Source: Bacteroidales bacterium
GTDB lineage: Bacteria; Bacteroidota; Bacteroidia; Bacteroidales; UBA932
NCBI GenBank assembly: GCA_017454265.1
Contig: JAFTDJ010000003.1
Coordinates: forward strand, 37,606 to 101,605
Length of the DNA stretch: 64,000 nt
Direction: 5' to 3'
Numbering within the stretch: the stretch's first letter is position 1; every line of letters begins with the position of its first letter. The notes beneath the pieces are model-generated. The model had not been told where the DNA came from, did no database searches, and saw nothing but the letters and a program-made list of their open reading frames with translations. Shown in pieces: positions 41,574-50,623 of this stretch. The translations under genes were made by a program, and so were the position numbers.

Positions 41574-43120
41574 CCGTTTACATCATAGAATTCATATTGC
41601 AGGATGCTGTGTTCCGTCATTTCGACGACTTTCAGCTTGCATTTGTACTTGCGTTTCCATTTAGATACGAATGAGGTCCATCCCCTGGTGATGTAGGCAC
41701 CCAGAATAGGACTCACCTTCAGAGTGAACTGTCGCAGTCCGGTACTCTCCACCAGGTCTGCGAGCTTGCGTTCAATCTGCTCGTCTATTACCACCGTGGA
41801 GGCTATCTTGCCGGTGCCGTGGCACAGGGGACACTTCTCCGTGGTGTTTATTTCCGTGACCGGGCGGATACGCTGCCGGGTGATTTGCATAAGGCCGAAC
41901 TTGGTGAGGGGCAGTACGTTGTGCTTTGCCCTGTCTTTTGCCATCAGCTCAGTCATGTACTTGTAGAGCTCGTTGCGATGATCGGGGGAGTCCATATCGA
42001 TGAAGTCCACGATGACGATTCCTCCCATATCGCGCAGCCTCAGCTGCCTGGCAATTTCTTCGGCGGCCAGTTTGTTCACCTCGAAGGTATTCTCTTCCTG
42101 GTCGTTTGTCTTGGCTCGGATCCCGCTGTTTACGTCGATTACGTTCAGGGCCTCCGTGGTCTCTATTACCAGGTATGCGCCCTGCTTCATCGGTACCACC
42201 TTCCCGAAAGAACTCTTGATCTGTCTGGTAACCTCGAAATGGTCGAAGATCGCTTCCTTGCCCTCATACAGCTTGACGATTTTCTCCTGCTCGGGAGAAA
42301 TGAGGGAAATGTATCTGCGCGTCTCGTCATAGATTTTCTGGTCGTTTACATATACGTTGGTAAACGATTCGTTGAGGAGGTCGCGAAGTACTGTGGTGGT
42401 TTTGGAATACTCCGTGAAGAGCAGTCCCTTGCCTTTGTTTTTCGAGATGGTGCTCCAGGAACTCTCCCACTTTTCAATGAGGGAACGGAGTTCCGCAACA
42501 AGAGCTGCAGCGGAACTGCCCTCGGCTGCGGTGCGGATGATGGCTCCGTAGTTCTTTGGCAGGATGTTTCCTACAAGCGTCTCGAGTCTTTTCTTTTCCT
42601 CTTTAGAGGTGATTTTTTGGGAAACGCTCACTTTCTCGGCGAAAGGGAGCAGTACAATATTGCGTCCTGCCAATGAAATCTCCGCAGTCAGTCGGGATCC
42701 CTTCGTAGAAATAGGTTCCTTGACGATTTGTCCTATTATGAGCTGTCCGGGCTTGAGGTAATCCTCAATACGCCCCTCCTTGGAGAGGGGAGCGCCTATT
42801 TTGATACTCGAATACAGCTCGGAACTGTCTGTGTTGGGATTGCTCTCGCGCACGAATTTATCGAAAGCGTCGAAGTGCAGTCCCAGGTCCAGATAATGGA
42901 CAAACGCCTCTTTGGTGTCTCCTATATCCACGAAAGCAGCGTTCAGGGCGGGGAGTATTTTCTTGACTTTGCCAAGATATACATCACCCACCGAGAAGCT
43001 GTGACCCTGACTCGATTCTCTGTTGAGCTCGATGAGGCGATGATTTTCCAGGAGCGCAATGCGCACCTCCGCCGAGCCCACATCGACCACAAGGTCTTTT
43101 CCCAGGTGTTCGGATTCCAT
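41558..43120 (-). CDS. rng: Ribonuclease G/E family endoribonuclease
   Basis: 520 residues from ATG 43120; the frame opens further to a TTG at 43141, which I consider less likely. An S1-like domain (about 30-120, VGDVYLGKVKKILPALNAAF) is followed by the RNase H-like catalytic region with NVIDVNSG and GGIVIVDFIDM, which carry the metal-binding Asp residues. The Zn-link CPLCHGTG follows. The family cuts single-stranded AU-rich RNA in rRNA maturation and mRNA decay. The RNase E scaffold tail is absent, so this is the G form. It follows HU and the 29-residue basic protein on the same strand. Confidence 0.94.
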   Translation of the reverse strand: MESEHLGKDLVVDVGSAEVRIALLENHRLIELNRESSQGHSFSVGDVYLGKVKKILPALNAAFVDIGDTKEAFVHYLDLGLHFDAFDKFVRESNPNTDSSELYSSIKIGAPLSKEGRIEDYLKPGQLIIGQIVKEPISTKGSRLTAEISLAGRNIVLLPFAEKVSVSQKITSKEEKKRLETLVGNILPKNYGAIIRTAAEGSSAAALVAELRSLIEKWESSWSTISKNKGKGLLFTEYSKTTTVLRDLLNESFTNVYVNDQKIYDETRRYISLISPEQEKIVKLYEGKEAIFDHFEVTRQIKSSFGKVVPMKQGAYLVIETTEALNVIDVNSGIRAKTNDQEENTFEVNKLAAEEIARQLRLRDMGGIVIVDFIDMDSPDHRNELYKYMTELMAKDRAKHNVLPLTKFGLMQITRQRIRPVTEINTTEKCPLCHGTGKIASTVVIDEQIERKLADLVESTGLRQFTLKVSPILGAYITRGWTSFVSKWKRKYKCKLKVVEMTEHSILQYEFYDVNGKVLE

Positions 43121-43176
43121 TTCGGGGACGTTATAAAACAAAAGACCCGCCGGATCTCCCGCCGGGCCTAGAGCGA

Positions 43177-43266
43177 CTATTTCTTCTTGTGCCGGTTCAG
43201 ACGCAGACGCTTTTTGCGTTTGTGCGTCGCCATCTTGTGTCTCTTATGCTTTTTTCCGTTGGGCAT
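43177..43266 (-). CDS. Very small basic protein, mS38/AURKAIP1-COX24-like (likely ribosomal)
   Basis: 29 codons, ATG at 43266 to TAG at 43177. The peptide begins MPNGKKHKRHKMATHKRKKR, and over half of its residues are Lys, Arg or His. Such minimal proteins are conserved in Bacteroidetes and resemble the C-terminal motif of mitochondrial ribosomal protein mS38 (AURKAIP1/COX24 domain), which points to a small-subunit ribosomal role. It lies 15 nt after the HU gene and 56 nt before the rng start, all on the - strand, probably one transcript from the HU promoter. The family call is from memory of the motif. Confidence 0.75.
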   Translation of the reverse strand: MPNGKKHKRHKMATHKRKKRLRLNRHKKK

Positions 43267-43281
43267 ATGAAATGGTATTGA

Positions 43282-43557
43282 TTATTTCTGGAGCTCTGCT
43301 ACGAAAGCCTTGGAAGGCTTGAATGCAGGGATATCGTGTGCGGGTATGGTGATGGTAGTTTTCTTGGTGATGTTGCGAGCGGCCTTCTGTGCCCTGTGCT
43401 TGATGATGAAACTGCCGAATCCGCGGAGATACACGGCCTCACCTTTTACGATAGATCCTTTGATGGACTCCATGGCTGCCTCAAAAACGGTCTGGACTGT
43501 TACTTTTTCAATGCCGGTTGCTTTTGCAACTTCACTGACGATTTCTGCCTTTGTCAT
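43282..43557 (-). CDS. HU/IHF-family DNA-binding protein
   Basis: 91 residues. It begins MTKAEIVSEVAKATGIEK and has the beta-arm core VYLRGFGSFIIKHRAQKAAR and the closing IPAFKPSKAFVAEL block, matching HU. It bends and compacts DNA as a dimer. A well-spaced promoter lies upstream (43610-43641), giving a leader of about 45 nt. The mini basic protein and rng follow on the same strand. Confidence 0.95.
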   Translation of the reverse strand: MTKAEIVSEVAKATGIEKVTVQTVFEAAMESIKGSIVKGEAVYLRGFGSFIIKHRAQKAARNITKKTTITIPAHDIPAFKPSKAFVAELQK

Positions 43558-43609
43558 AATTAATATAGAATAATTTGGTTGTTATCTTCCCTTCAATCAA
43601 TTGGGAACG

Positions 43610-43641
43610 CAAAAATAGGTCTAAATTTTCAACTATCAAAA
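43610..43641 (-). promoter_or_regulatory. Promoter for the HU gene
   Basis: On the - strand TTTTG (43641-43637), a 19-bp spacer, and TATTTTTG (43617-43610), an exact match to the -7 consensus. Confidence 0.65.
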
Positions 43642-43711
43642 TATTTTCGCTCTTTTCTTTTGGCACAGAGATTGACCTAACTATGCCCCGGGGTATTTTG
43701 CCCCCTGTTAC

Positions 43712-43727
43712 TGACATTTTGACACTG
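43712..43727 (+). promoter_or_regulatory. TGACATTTTGACACTG motif before lon
   Basis: A 16-bp motif ending 5 nt before the lon ATG. It matches the motif upstream of htpG (60405-60420, - strand) at 14 of 16 positions. Possible regulator site for proteostasis genes; see findings. Confidence 0.35.
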
Positions 43728-43732
43728 TTATT

Positions 43733-46102
43733 ATGAAGCAAGATATCAACATCATTCCAGTAGTCCAGGGCGAAGTGCCCTTCAGACTCAACGAGAACGA
43801 ATTACCTGATGTGCTGCCGGTGCTTGCGCTGCGCGGAACGGCGCTTTTCCCGGGTACTGTTTATCCCGTAACGATTGGGCGCGAAAAATCCGTGCGCCTT
43901 ATTCAGCACGCGGAAGAGCACGACTTTTTTATCGGCGCGGTGCCCCAGACCGACGTCACCGTGGAAGATCCGGGGGCTGGAGATTTGTACCGGTATGGCA
44001 CCGTGTGCAAGATTCTAAAGACCCTTGAAATGCCGGACGGCACCATTACCGCCATCCTTCAGGCGTTCAGGCGTATCGAGATAGATACTATAGTGGACGT
44101 CGATCCTTATATTACTGCACGTATTCTGTACAGGCCCGACCGCGTTGTCGATAATAACAGCACGGACGTGAAAGCGCTGTCCGAGGCCCTCAAGGACAAG
44201 GCTATACAGGTGCTGCGTACCACCAACTTCTCCTCGAAGGAGTCGATTGGAGCCATCAAGGCCGTAGATAATTTCGAATTCCTGGTCAATTTTACCGCAA
44301 CTACCGTGGAGGTGGAGAACTTCAAGGACAAGATGGAGCTCCTGTCTTACGACGACGTGAAGCTTCGCGCAATGAAGCTCCTTTCCATCCTTGACGTCCA
44401 GCTGCAGCTTATGAAGCTCAAGCAGGATATCAACCAGAAAGTGAAGAGCGAAATAGACCAGCAGCAGAGGGAATATTACCTGAACAGCCAGCTTCGCACT
44501 ATTCAGGAGGAGCTCGGCATGGACGAGCAGGAAGACTTCGACAAGTTCCGCGAGAGGGCTAAAGACAAGAAGTGGCCGGAAGAGATTGCCAAGGCCTTTG
44601 ACAAGGAGCTTGCCAAGCTCGAAAAGTATAATCCGAACTCTCCCGACTACAGCGTGCAGTACAATTATCTGGAGTTCATGCTGCAGTTGCCCTGGGGCGA
44701 AATGAGCGAAGACAATCTGGATCTCAAGCATGCGCAGGAGGTTCTGGACGAGGACCACTATGGTCTGGATACCGTAAAGGACCGTATCATAGAGTATCTG
44801 GCGGTACTTAAGCTGAAGGGCAATATGAAGTCTCCTATTCTCTGCCTCTACGGCCCCCCCGGAGTCGGCAAGACATCGCTCGGAAAGTCCATCGCCCGTT
44901 CGCTGGGCCGCAAGTATGTGCGTATATCGCTTGGAGGAATGCACGACGAGGCCGAGATTCGCGGACACCGCAAGACATACGTGGGCGCTTTGCCGGGGCG
45001 TATCCTGAACGGAATCGCGCGTGCCGGCACCTCCAACCCTGTTATCGTGCTGGACGAAATCGACAAGTTGGGTGCCGACTTCAAAGGCGACCCATCATCT
45101 GCCTTGCTTGAGGCTCTCGATCCCGAGCAGAATTCCACGTTCCACGACAACTATCTGGATCTGGACTACGACCTCAGCAACGTAATGTTCATCACAACCG
45201 CAAACAGCCTTTCTCCGGTGCAGCCGGCTTTGCTCGACCGTATGGAACTCATTAATGTATCCGGATATCTGGCGGAGGAGAAGGCGGAGATAGCGAAGCA
45301 GTTCCTGCTTCCCAAGCAGCTGCGCGAACATGGCATAGACGGCAAAACCCTGAAGATAAGTGCGGCCGGCATTAAAGACATCATAGACAAATACACCCAC
45401 GAAAGCGGTGTGCGCGGGCTGGAAAAACAGATTGCCAAGATTGCCCGCGTGACGGCCAAGAAAATTGCACTCGGAGAGGATTATCCCTCCACGATAAAGC
45501 CCGAGCATCTCAAGGAATATCTGGGCCTGCCCACCAATTTCCACGACCTTCAGAAGGGCAACGAAGCTCCCGGAGTGGTTACCGGACTGGCCTGGACACA
45601 GATGGGCGGTGAGATTTTGTTTGTGGAAAGCTCCGTCTCAGGCGGCAAGGGTGTGATGACAATGACCGGAAACCTGGGCGACGTGATGAAAGAGTCTGCC
45701 ACCATAGCGTACCAGTATATCAAGGCTCATCCCGAAATGGCTAAAATGGACTCAAAAACCTTCTCGGAAAAGGATATCCATGTTCACGTTCCCGAAGGGG
45801 CCACGCCAAAGGACGGTCCTTCGGCAGGTATTACTATGGTAAGCTCCATGGTTTCCGCCCTTCGCGGTGAGGCTGTGCGTAAAGGAATCGCGATGACCGG
45901 CGAGATGACGCTACGCGGCCGTGTCCTGCCTGTAGGCGGTATTAAAGAAAAGATTCTTGCAGCCAAGCGTGCCGGGGTGCACACCATTGTCATTTCGGAG
46001 GAAAACCGCAAGGATGTGGAGGATATAAAGGAAATCTACGTCAAAGGTCTTGATTTCCATTATGTCAAGACTATCGACGATGTGATCAGTTATATTTTCT
46101 GA
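43733..46102 (+). CDS. lon: ATP-dependent protease Lon
   Basis: 789 residues. Lon N-domain (about 25-220, [18 protein letters not shown]), coiled coil, AAA+ module with Walker [11 protein letters not shown] (about 374-383) and Walker [12 protein letters not shown]. The C-terminal protease domain has the Ser-Lys dyad, Ser697 in KDGPSAGIT and Lys740 in GGIKEK. It degrades misfolded and regulatory proteins in the cytoplasm. It stands alone on the + strand between HU and an RHH-type gene. A 16-bp motif shared with htpG lies just before the start. Confidence 0.96.
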   Translation: MKQDINIIPVVQGEVPFRLNENELPDVLPVLALRGTALFPGTVYPVTIGREKSVRLIQHAEEHDFFIGAVPQTDVTVEDPGAGDLYRYGTVCKILKTLEMPDGTITAILQAFRRIEIDTIVDVDPYITARILYRPDRVVDNNSTDVKALSEALKDKAIQVLRTTNFSSKESIGAIKAVDNFEFLVNFTATTVEVENFKDKMELLSYDDVKLRAMKLLSILDVQLQLMKLKQDINQKVKSEIDQQQREYYLNSQLRTIQEELGMDEQEDFDKFRERAKDKKWPEEIAKAFDKELAKLEKYNPNSPDYSVQYNYLEFMLQLPWGEMSEDNLDLKHAQEVLDEDHYGLDTVKDRIIEYLAVLKLKGNMKSPILCLYGPPGVGKTSLGKSIARSLGRKYVRISLGGMHDEAEIRGHRKTYVGALPGRILNGIARAGTSNPVIVLDEIDKLGADFKGDPSSALLEALDPEQNSTFHDNYLDLDYDLSNVMFITTANSLSPVQPALLDRMELINVSGYLAEEKAEIAKQFLLPKQLREHGIDGKTLKISAAGIKDIIDKYTHESGVRGLEKQIAKIARVTAKKIALGEDYPSTIKPEHLKEYLGLPTNFHDLQKGNEAPGVVTGLAWTQMGGEILFVESSVSGGKGVMTMTGNLGDVMKESATIAYQYIKAHPEMAKMDSKTFSEKDIHVHVPEGATPKDGPSAGITMVSSMVSALRGEAVRKGIAMTGEMTLRGRVLPVGGIKEKILAAKRAGVHTIVISEENRKDVEDIKEIYVKGLDFHYVKTIDDVISYIF

Positions 46103-46107
46103 GTCGC

Positions 46108-46344
46108 TCAGAACAGGGTCGGATGATTCTCCTCGAGACCGCGGAGAACCCTCTCCATTACGGCCTGTCGAATAAGAGCTGAACGGGAACTCACCTTGAA
46201 GCGGCGGCAATATTCGTTTATTGCCGCCACTTCATTTTCGTTGAAGAGTACTGCTTTGCGGTGGACACGGCGCAGCGAGTCGCGCTGTTTGTCGAAGTAT
46301 GCCGGATCCACTCCTTGAACCTTATTGTTTTTGCGCTTGCCCAT
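46108..46344 (-). CDS. Small protein with ribbon-helix-helix-like motif
   Basis: 78 residues from ATG 46344, starting MGKRKNNKVQGVDPAYFDKQ. The second half, LFNENEVAAINEYCRRFKVS followed by SSRSALIRQAV, resembles the ribbon-helix-helix or ARC/CopG type DNA-binding fold. Conserved small proteins of this kind occur in Bacteroidales without known function. The longer frame to 46392 runs into the preceding gene and is unlikely. The start overlaps the 3' end of the thioredoxin-like gene by 23 bp, placing it third in the coaD operon. Confidence 0.7.
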   Translation of the reverse strand: MGKRKNNKVQGVDPAYFDKQRDSLRRVHRKAVLFNENEVAAINEYCRRFKVSSRSALIRQAVMERVLRGLEENHPTLF

Positions 46345-47128
46345 AGTAATTACAAATATAGGAAATAATTTCGGCAAGTGATTCAATTTCAAGGCGTCTG
46401 CCTAATATTTCCCTGTCTTTGTCCGTAAAATACAGCCGGGGGGTAGAAATCACCCCGTAGAGCCTGAGGTAATCGGATTCGATTTCAGGATCCCAGGCGT
46501 GGATAACTTTTACGTTTCTGTTGCGCACCTTGAAACTGCTGCGGAAGCGACGCCATTCTTTCTTGTCGTGGCCGCAATATATGGCGTAAAACCTGGCAGG
46601 GAAGGTGATATTCTCCAGAACCTGCGGCATTACTGCCGCTTCGAGCTTGCATTTGCCGCAACTGGTATCGAAAAAGAAAAGTATAGAGAAACTGCCTTCC
46701 TGCGGAATAGAAATCTTCCCGCCGCAGGGCTTTTGCATAGTCACTACCGGAGCTGACATTCCAAGCAGGGTGGAACGGTTGAAGTTTGCGAAAAGCTCGG
46801 CGTCGAAGCGATCGTATTCACTGCGCATCTTGATTGTACCGGGCTTGAACCAGTTGTCCCACAGGTGTATTGCCACGGCTTCTTCACCCATCACGGGGGA
46901 GTCTTTATAGTGGTCGTAAAGCCACAGTGCCACGTGCTGCGTGGTTGTTGAGTCGTTTACGGAGCTGATAAGGAAGTCACATTCAGCCTTCTTTACATCC
47001 ACACTCTCCGGTACGATAGCTTCGGTGTATCGGGTGAGCATCGTATCCAACTTTGCAAACACCAGACTGTCCGTCTGCGGCGTGAACTGCAGAATCAGCG
47101 GAAGCAGTATGCTCAGAAGCGCACTCAT
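46322..47128 (-). CDS. Thioredoxin-like protein with DUF5106-type N-terminal part
   Basis: 268 residues. A short hydrophobic N-terminus (MSALLSILLPLILQF) may be a signal peptide, suggesting a periplasmic location. Residues about 20-120 form a helical region like the DUF5106 domain that precedes TlpA-like modules in Bacteroidales. The C-terminal thioredoxin fold has FFFDTSCGKCKLE with a CGKC redox pair and the cis-Pro loop in STPRLYF. It probably reduces or isomerises envelope disulfides. Its start overlaps the coaD stop by 4 nt. Confidence 0.8.
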   Translation of the reverse strand: MSALLSILLPLILQFTPQTDSLVFAKLDTMLTRYTEAIVPESVDVKKAECDFLISSVNDSTTTQHVALWLYDHYKDSPVMGEEAVAIHLWDNWFKPGTIKMRSEYDRFDAELFANFNRSTLLGMSAPVVTMQKPCGGKISIPQEGSFSILFFFDTSCGKCKLEAAVMPQVLENITFPARFYAIYCGHDKKEWRRFRSSFKVRNRNVKVIHAWDPEIESDYLRLYGVISTPRLYFTDKDREILGRRLEIESLAEIISYICNYYGQAQKQ

Positions 47129-47595
47129 TCTACGGGCGGGAGGATAATGCCGTCGGGCTCGAACAGGGAGGTGTCTCCGTGATGGCGAAGTATGTCGCGT
47201 ACGGCACTTGAAGATATATGGGCGAACTCCTGGGCGGTAGGTATTATGATGGTCTCTATTTCAGGCGCCAGCCGGCGGTTGGCGTCGGCAATCGAGCGCT
47301 CATTTTCGAAATCCAGCATATTTCGCACGCCGCGCACTATGTGGCGGATGCCGAGCTCACGGCAAACGTCAACGGTAAGCCCGTCATATTCAATTACCCG
47401 TACGTTATCCATCCCTTTTACGGTCTGACGGATGATATCTTTTTTCTGCTCATTTGAGTAGAATCCGCGCTTATCCTGGTTCACACCCACCGCCACTACC
47501 ACATTGTCGAACATGGTGAGCGCGCGGCGCAGGATATTAAGGTGACCTGCGGTGAAAGGGTCGAAGGACCCGGGAAACAATGCTGTTTTGTGCAT
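47125..47595 (-). CDS. coaD: Phosphopantetheine adenylyltransferase
   Basis: 156 residues. The nucleotidyltransferase motif ALFPGSFDPFTAGHLNIL and the ISSSAVRDIL block are typical. It carries out the fourth step of coenzyme A synthesis, making dephospho-CoA from phosphopantetheine and ATP. It is first in a - strand unit with the thioredoxin-like and RHH-like genes. The start is 7 nt downstream of a -7 box that forms half of a palindrome shared with ung. Confidence 0.96.
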   Translation of the reverse strand: MHKTALFPGSFDPFTAGHLNILRRALTMFDNVVVAVGVNQDKRGFYSNEQKKDIIRQTVKGMDNVRVIEYDGLTVDVCRELGIRHIVRGVRNMLDFENERSIADANRRLAPEIETIIIPTAQEFAHISSSAVRDILRHHGDTSLFEPDGIILPPVE

Positions 47596-47602
47596 AACAG
47601 CA

Positions 47603-47620
47603 CAAATATAATTATATTTG
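47603..47620. promoter_or_regulatory. Palindromic bidirectional promoter core for coaD and ung
   Basis: CAAATATAATTATATTTG is an 18-bp perfect palindrome. Each half is TATATTTG read outward, so one site gives a -7 box for ung (+) and one for coaD (-), each 7 nt from its ATG. A TTTTG at 47586-47590 is the best -33 for ung, though with a long 22-bp spacer. Confidence 0.55.
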
Positions 47621-47627
47621 CAGAATA

Positions 47628-48299
47628 ATGGTCAATGTAAAAATAGAAGAGAGCTGGAAAGAAGCCCTCGCCCCTGAATTTGAGAAACCGTACTTCGCGC
47701 AGCTGGTATCCCGGCTCCATGCGGAGAAGGCTGCCGGTGCACTGATCTTCCCTCCCGGACCGCAGATTTTCAAGGCCTTCGAGCTGTGTCCGCTGGACAA
47801 AACCAAGGTTGTTATTTTAGGACAGGACCCTTATCACGGTTATGGACAGGCGATGGGGCTCTCGTTCTCAGTGCCGGATACCGTGCCCGCTCCTCCGTCG
47901 CTCAAAAACATTTTCAAGGAGATAGAAGACGATCTTGGTGTCAAAATGTCAGGAAACCCCAATCTTGAGCCATGGGCGAAGCAAGGGGTGCTGCTTCTCA
48001 ATGCAGTGCTCACCGTGAGAGCCGGAGAACCGACGTCCCATGCCGGAATCGGATGGCAGAACTTTACTGACGCCGTAATACGCTGTATATCAGAGCGTTG
48101 TGATGGCGTAGTTTTTATGCTCTGGGGGAATTATGCTCGTTCAAAAGCGCCATTGATAGATTCTCAGAAGCACTTTGTCCTGCAGGCTGCACATCCTTCT
48201 CCGCTGGCGCGCGGCGCATTCTTCGGCTGCCGCCATTTTTCACAGGCTAACGCCATTTTGCGATCTGAGGGCAAAGCTGTTATAGACTGGCGATTGTAG
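47628..48299 (+). CDS. ung: Uracil-DNA glycosylase (family 1)
   Basis: 223 residues. The catalytic motif VVILGQDPYHGYGQAMGL has the water-activating Asp, and the AAHPSPLARGAFFGC block carries the catalytic His of the HPSPL motif. LLNAVLTVRAGEPTSH is also family-specific. It removes uracil from DNA to start base excision repair. It is divergent from coaD. The Zn-peptidase gene follows after 17 nt and may be cotranscribed. Confidence 0.97.
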   Translation: MVNVKIEESWKEALAPEFEKPYFAQLVSRLHAEKAAGALIFPPGPQIFKAFELCPLDKTKVVILGQDPYHGYGQAMGLSFSVPDTVPAPPSLKNIFKEIEDDLGVKMSGNPNLEPWAKQGVLLLNAVLTVRAGEPTSHAGIGWQNFTDAVIRCISERCDGVVFMLWGNYARSKAPLIDSQKHFVLQAAHPSPLARGAFFGCRHFSQANAILRSEGKAVIDWRL

Positions 48300-48316
48300 G
48301 AACATAATTTGCAGTT

Positions 48317-49000
48317 ATGACAGGTATGAATATTTGGATAATAATGATTGCTGTGATGGTGCTTTCTTTCATCATCCAGCGCGTACTTCAAAGCAAGTTC
48401 GAAAAATACGGAAATATCCCCGCCCCGGGTGGAATCAGTGGCGCGGAGGTTGCGCGGCTGATGCTGGAACGTAACGGAATACGTAACGTAGAAGTCATAT
48501 CCATCGACGGCCGCCTGACAGACCACTACAACCCCTCTGACTCCACAATCAACCTCAGCAGGGAAGTGTACAGCGGCCGCAGCGTCGCTGCCTGTGCGGT
48601 TGCGGCACACGAAACCGGGCACGCCATACAGCACGCCAAAGGATATGCTCCGCTGAAGTTCCGCAGCGCAATGGTGCCTGTGGTTACCTTTGCCAACAAT
48701 ACAGTTCAGTGGGTGCTGCTCTTGGGTGTCCTTATGATAAATTTGACACCTGCACTGCTGTGGGCGGGAATTGCGCTGTTCGCGCTCACCACCCTTTTCA
48801 GCTTCGTTACCCTTCCTGTAGAAATCGACGCCAGCCGGCGTGCTGTAAACTGGCTTACCACGGAGGGAATAGTTGACGAAAGGACGCGCCCGATGGCCGT
48901 AGATGCGCTCAAGTGGGCAGCATATACCTACGTCATCGCTGCGATTGGCTCGCTTGCGACGCTTTTGTATTACATTGCGCTGGCGAATAACCGCCGCTAG
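48317..49000 (+). CDS. Membrane zinc metallopeptidase (Zn_peptidase_2/YugP family)
   Basis: 227 residues. An N-terminal membrane helix (about 5-22), the zinc motif AAHETGHAIQHAKGY (HExxH), and two to three further helices (about 118-160, 205-222). The family is widespread; its substrate is unknown. The stop codon shares the palindrome CTAG with the manA stop on the other strand, so each gene ends inside the other. Confidence 0.88.
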   Translation: MTGMNIWIIMIAVMVLSFIIQRVLQSKFEKYGNIPAPGGISGAEVARLMLERNGIRNVEVISIDGRLTDHYNPSDSTINLSREVYSGRSVAACAVAAHETGHAIQHAKGYAPLKFRSAMVPVVTFANNTVQWVLLLGVLMINLTPALLWAGIALFALTTLFSFVTLPVEIDASRRAVNWLTTEGIVDERTRPMAVDALKWAAYTYVIAAIGSLATLLYYIALANNRR

Positions 49001-49980
49001 GGCTTCAGATACGAATCTTCTTCAGTCCTCGGGGCCACGGTGGTCTCGAGGATTATTGTATCACGGTCGGTTGGAACCAAATAAAACTCAGGGCACTCGG
49101 CAGGCACCAGGAGAGTCTCTCCCGCAGAGAAGGGGAAGCGGGCCGTCTGCCCCAATACCTCAAGCTGCACGGAGGCCTCTCCCCGCAGGCACGAATACAG
49201 TATGAATGAGTCGAAACGCTCGCTGTAAATGTGAAGGGGGTCGGTGAGCTGGATTCGTGATACGGTGAATTCAGGAATGTCTATCAGCTTGCGCACCACC
49301 TCGCCTTCGCGTGCGGCGGGTTTTTCGGGCGCTTCCCATGCCTTGTAGTTGATGAAGTCCAAGGCCTCTTCCAAGCTCAGGCTGGAATCAAACTCCTCAG
49401 GGCTTACATCCTGCCCCCAGGAGCACAAGCAAAAATCCAGTGGGGAGGATTCGCTCACCTCCAGAATTTCGACGTCTCCGAATGCTGCGTGGGGTACGCC
49501 CGGCCGGATATGGTAGAAATCGCCGGCAACGGGGGTGACGCTGCCCAGCAGGCTGTCGATGCTTCCGTCCGAGCACTTCGAAAAGACTTCCGAAGCATCG
49601 GTATCCCGGCGGAATCCTATGAGAAGACGGGCATCTGCGCCGGCGCGCAGGACGTACCACAACTTCTCGCGCCCGAGGAAATCGTAGCGTTGCACTGCGG
49701 TTTCGGCGTCGGGGTGAACACGGAGAGGCATTTTCCCCTTCACCCGGATGTGTTTTACCTGAACCGGGAACTGGCGTCCCCAGAAATTGTACACATTGTC
49801 TCCCACAACCCTGTCCAGATAAGTGTCCATGAGCTCGCTGAGCGCATTCCCCGCAAGCCATCCTTCACGCACGAGCGAGTCGCGGTATCCGAGGTCGGCA
49901 AGCTTGAACTCGTCGCTGCCCCAGCAGTACTCATCCACCAGTTTGCAGAACCTGAAGGGATATAATTTCTTTTCTTCCAT
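48997..49980 (-). CDS. manA: Mannose-6-phosphate isomerase, class I
   Basis: 327 residues, the short Bacteroidetes/Firmicutes-type class I enzyme. Zinc-site motifs are in VQVKHIRVKGKMPLRVHPD and the GVPHAAFGDVEILEVSE segment. It interconverts mannose-6-phosphate and fructose-6-phosphate. It is the third fructose-6-phosphate-linked enzyme in the window, with mtlD and nagB, though it is not in an operon with them. It is divergent from the DJ-1 gene. Confidence 0.9.
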   Translation of the reverse strand: MEEKKLYPFRFCKLVDEYCWGSDEFKLADLGYRDSLVREGWLAGNALSELMDTYLDRVVGDNVYNFWGRQFPVQVKHIRVKGKMPLRVHPDAETAVQRYDFLGREKLWYVLRAGADARLLIGFRRDTDASEVFSKCSDGSIDSLLGSVTPVAGDFYHIRPGVPHAAFGDVEILEVSESSPLDFCLCSWGQDVSPEEFDSSLSLEEALDFINYKAWEAPEKPAAREGEVVRKLIDIPEFTVSRIQLTDPLHIYSERFDSFILYSCLRGEASVQLEVLGQTARFPFSAGETLLVPAECPEFYLVPTDRDTIILETTVAPRTEEDSYLKP

Positions 49981-50000
49981 TTTCCGATACGATTATGGTG

Positions 50001-50008
50001 CAAAAATA
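50001..50008 (-). promoter_or_regulatory. -7 box for manA
   Basis: The - strand reads TATTTTTG, an exact TAnnTTTG match, 20 nt before the manA ATG. No -33 element was clear. Confidence 0.45.
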
Positions 50009-50046
50009 CAGAAAAATCGTTAATATTGTGGAAACGGAACCTAAGT

Positions 50047-50622
50047 ATGAAAGGCATAAATATTTTTCTGGCAGACGGCTTCGAAGACGTTGAGGCCCTT
50101 GCCGTCAATGACGTGCTCCGCCGCGGCGGAATCGATGTCAATGTAATTTCCATCTACGACGAGAACCAAGTTACGAGCTCGCACGGCATCACCATCCTTG
50201 CAGACATGATGCTGGAAGATGCAGACCTTGGTGCCAAAGGTACCACAGAACGGGACGTGATGATTTTTCCCGGAGGAATGCCCGGGACAAAGAATCTTGC
50301 TGCCTGCGAACCCCTTATGGAAGCAATGAGGGTCCACTATGCTGCAGGCGGTACGGTGGCCGCAATATGCGCGGCTCCAGGCTTGGTAGTTAGCCGGCTG
50401 GATTCCCTGGACGGACTGGAATTCACTTGTTTCGACAGTTTTGAAACCCTGCTCCAGGCAAAAGGCGCAGTGTTCACACCCAAACCGGCAGTTCACAGCG
50501 GCCGCATAATCACCGGGCGCAGCGCAGGCCACGCGGTGAGTTTTGCGCTCGAAATACTCCGTCTGCTCGACCCTTCAAAAGTTGAGGAAGTGCGACATGC
50601 AATGTACCTGAAAACCATCTGA
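50047..50622 (+). CDS. DJ-1/PfpI-family protein
   Basis: 191 residues from ATG 50047; the frame is open to a TTG at 50026, which is not needed. The DJ-1 fold motifs are MKGINIFLADGFEDVEALAV, with Glu16 in the position of DJ-1 Glu18, and the nucleophile elbow AAICAAPGLV with Cys108. Members act as deglycase-like or stress-response proteins, and Bacteroidales homologues are often labelled 4-methyl-5-thiazole monophosphate synthesis proteins; function is not settled. The S4 gene follows after 1 nt. Confidence 0.9.
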   Translation: MKGINIFLADGFEDVEALAVNDVLRRGGIDVNVISIYDENQVTSSHGITILADMMLEDADLGAKGTTERDVMIFPGGMPGTKNLAACEPLMEAMRVHYAAGGTVAAICAAPGLVVSRLDSLDGLEFTCFDSFETLLQAKGAVFTPKPAVHSGRIITGRSAGHAVSFALEILRLLDPSKVEEVRHAMYLKTI

Positions 50623-50623
50623 T

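Noticed and set aside
43659-43674. TTGGCACAGAGATTGA upstream of lon as a sigma-54 promoter
   Set aside because: The -24 half fits but the essential GC of the -12 half reads GA, and no sigma-54 activator site or gene is visible in the window.
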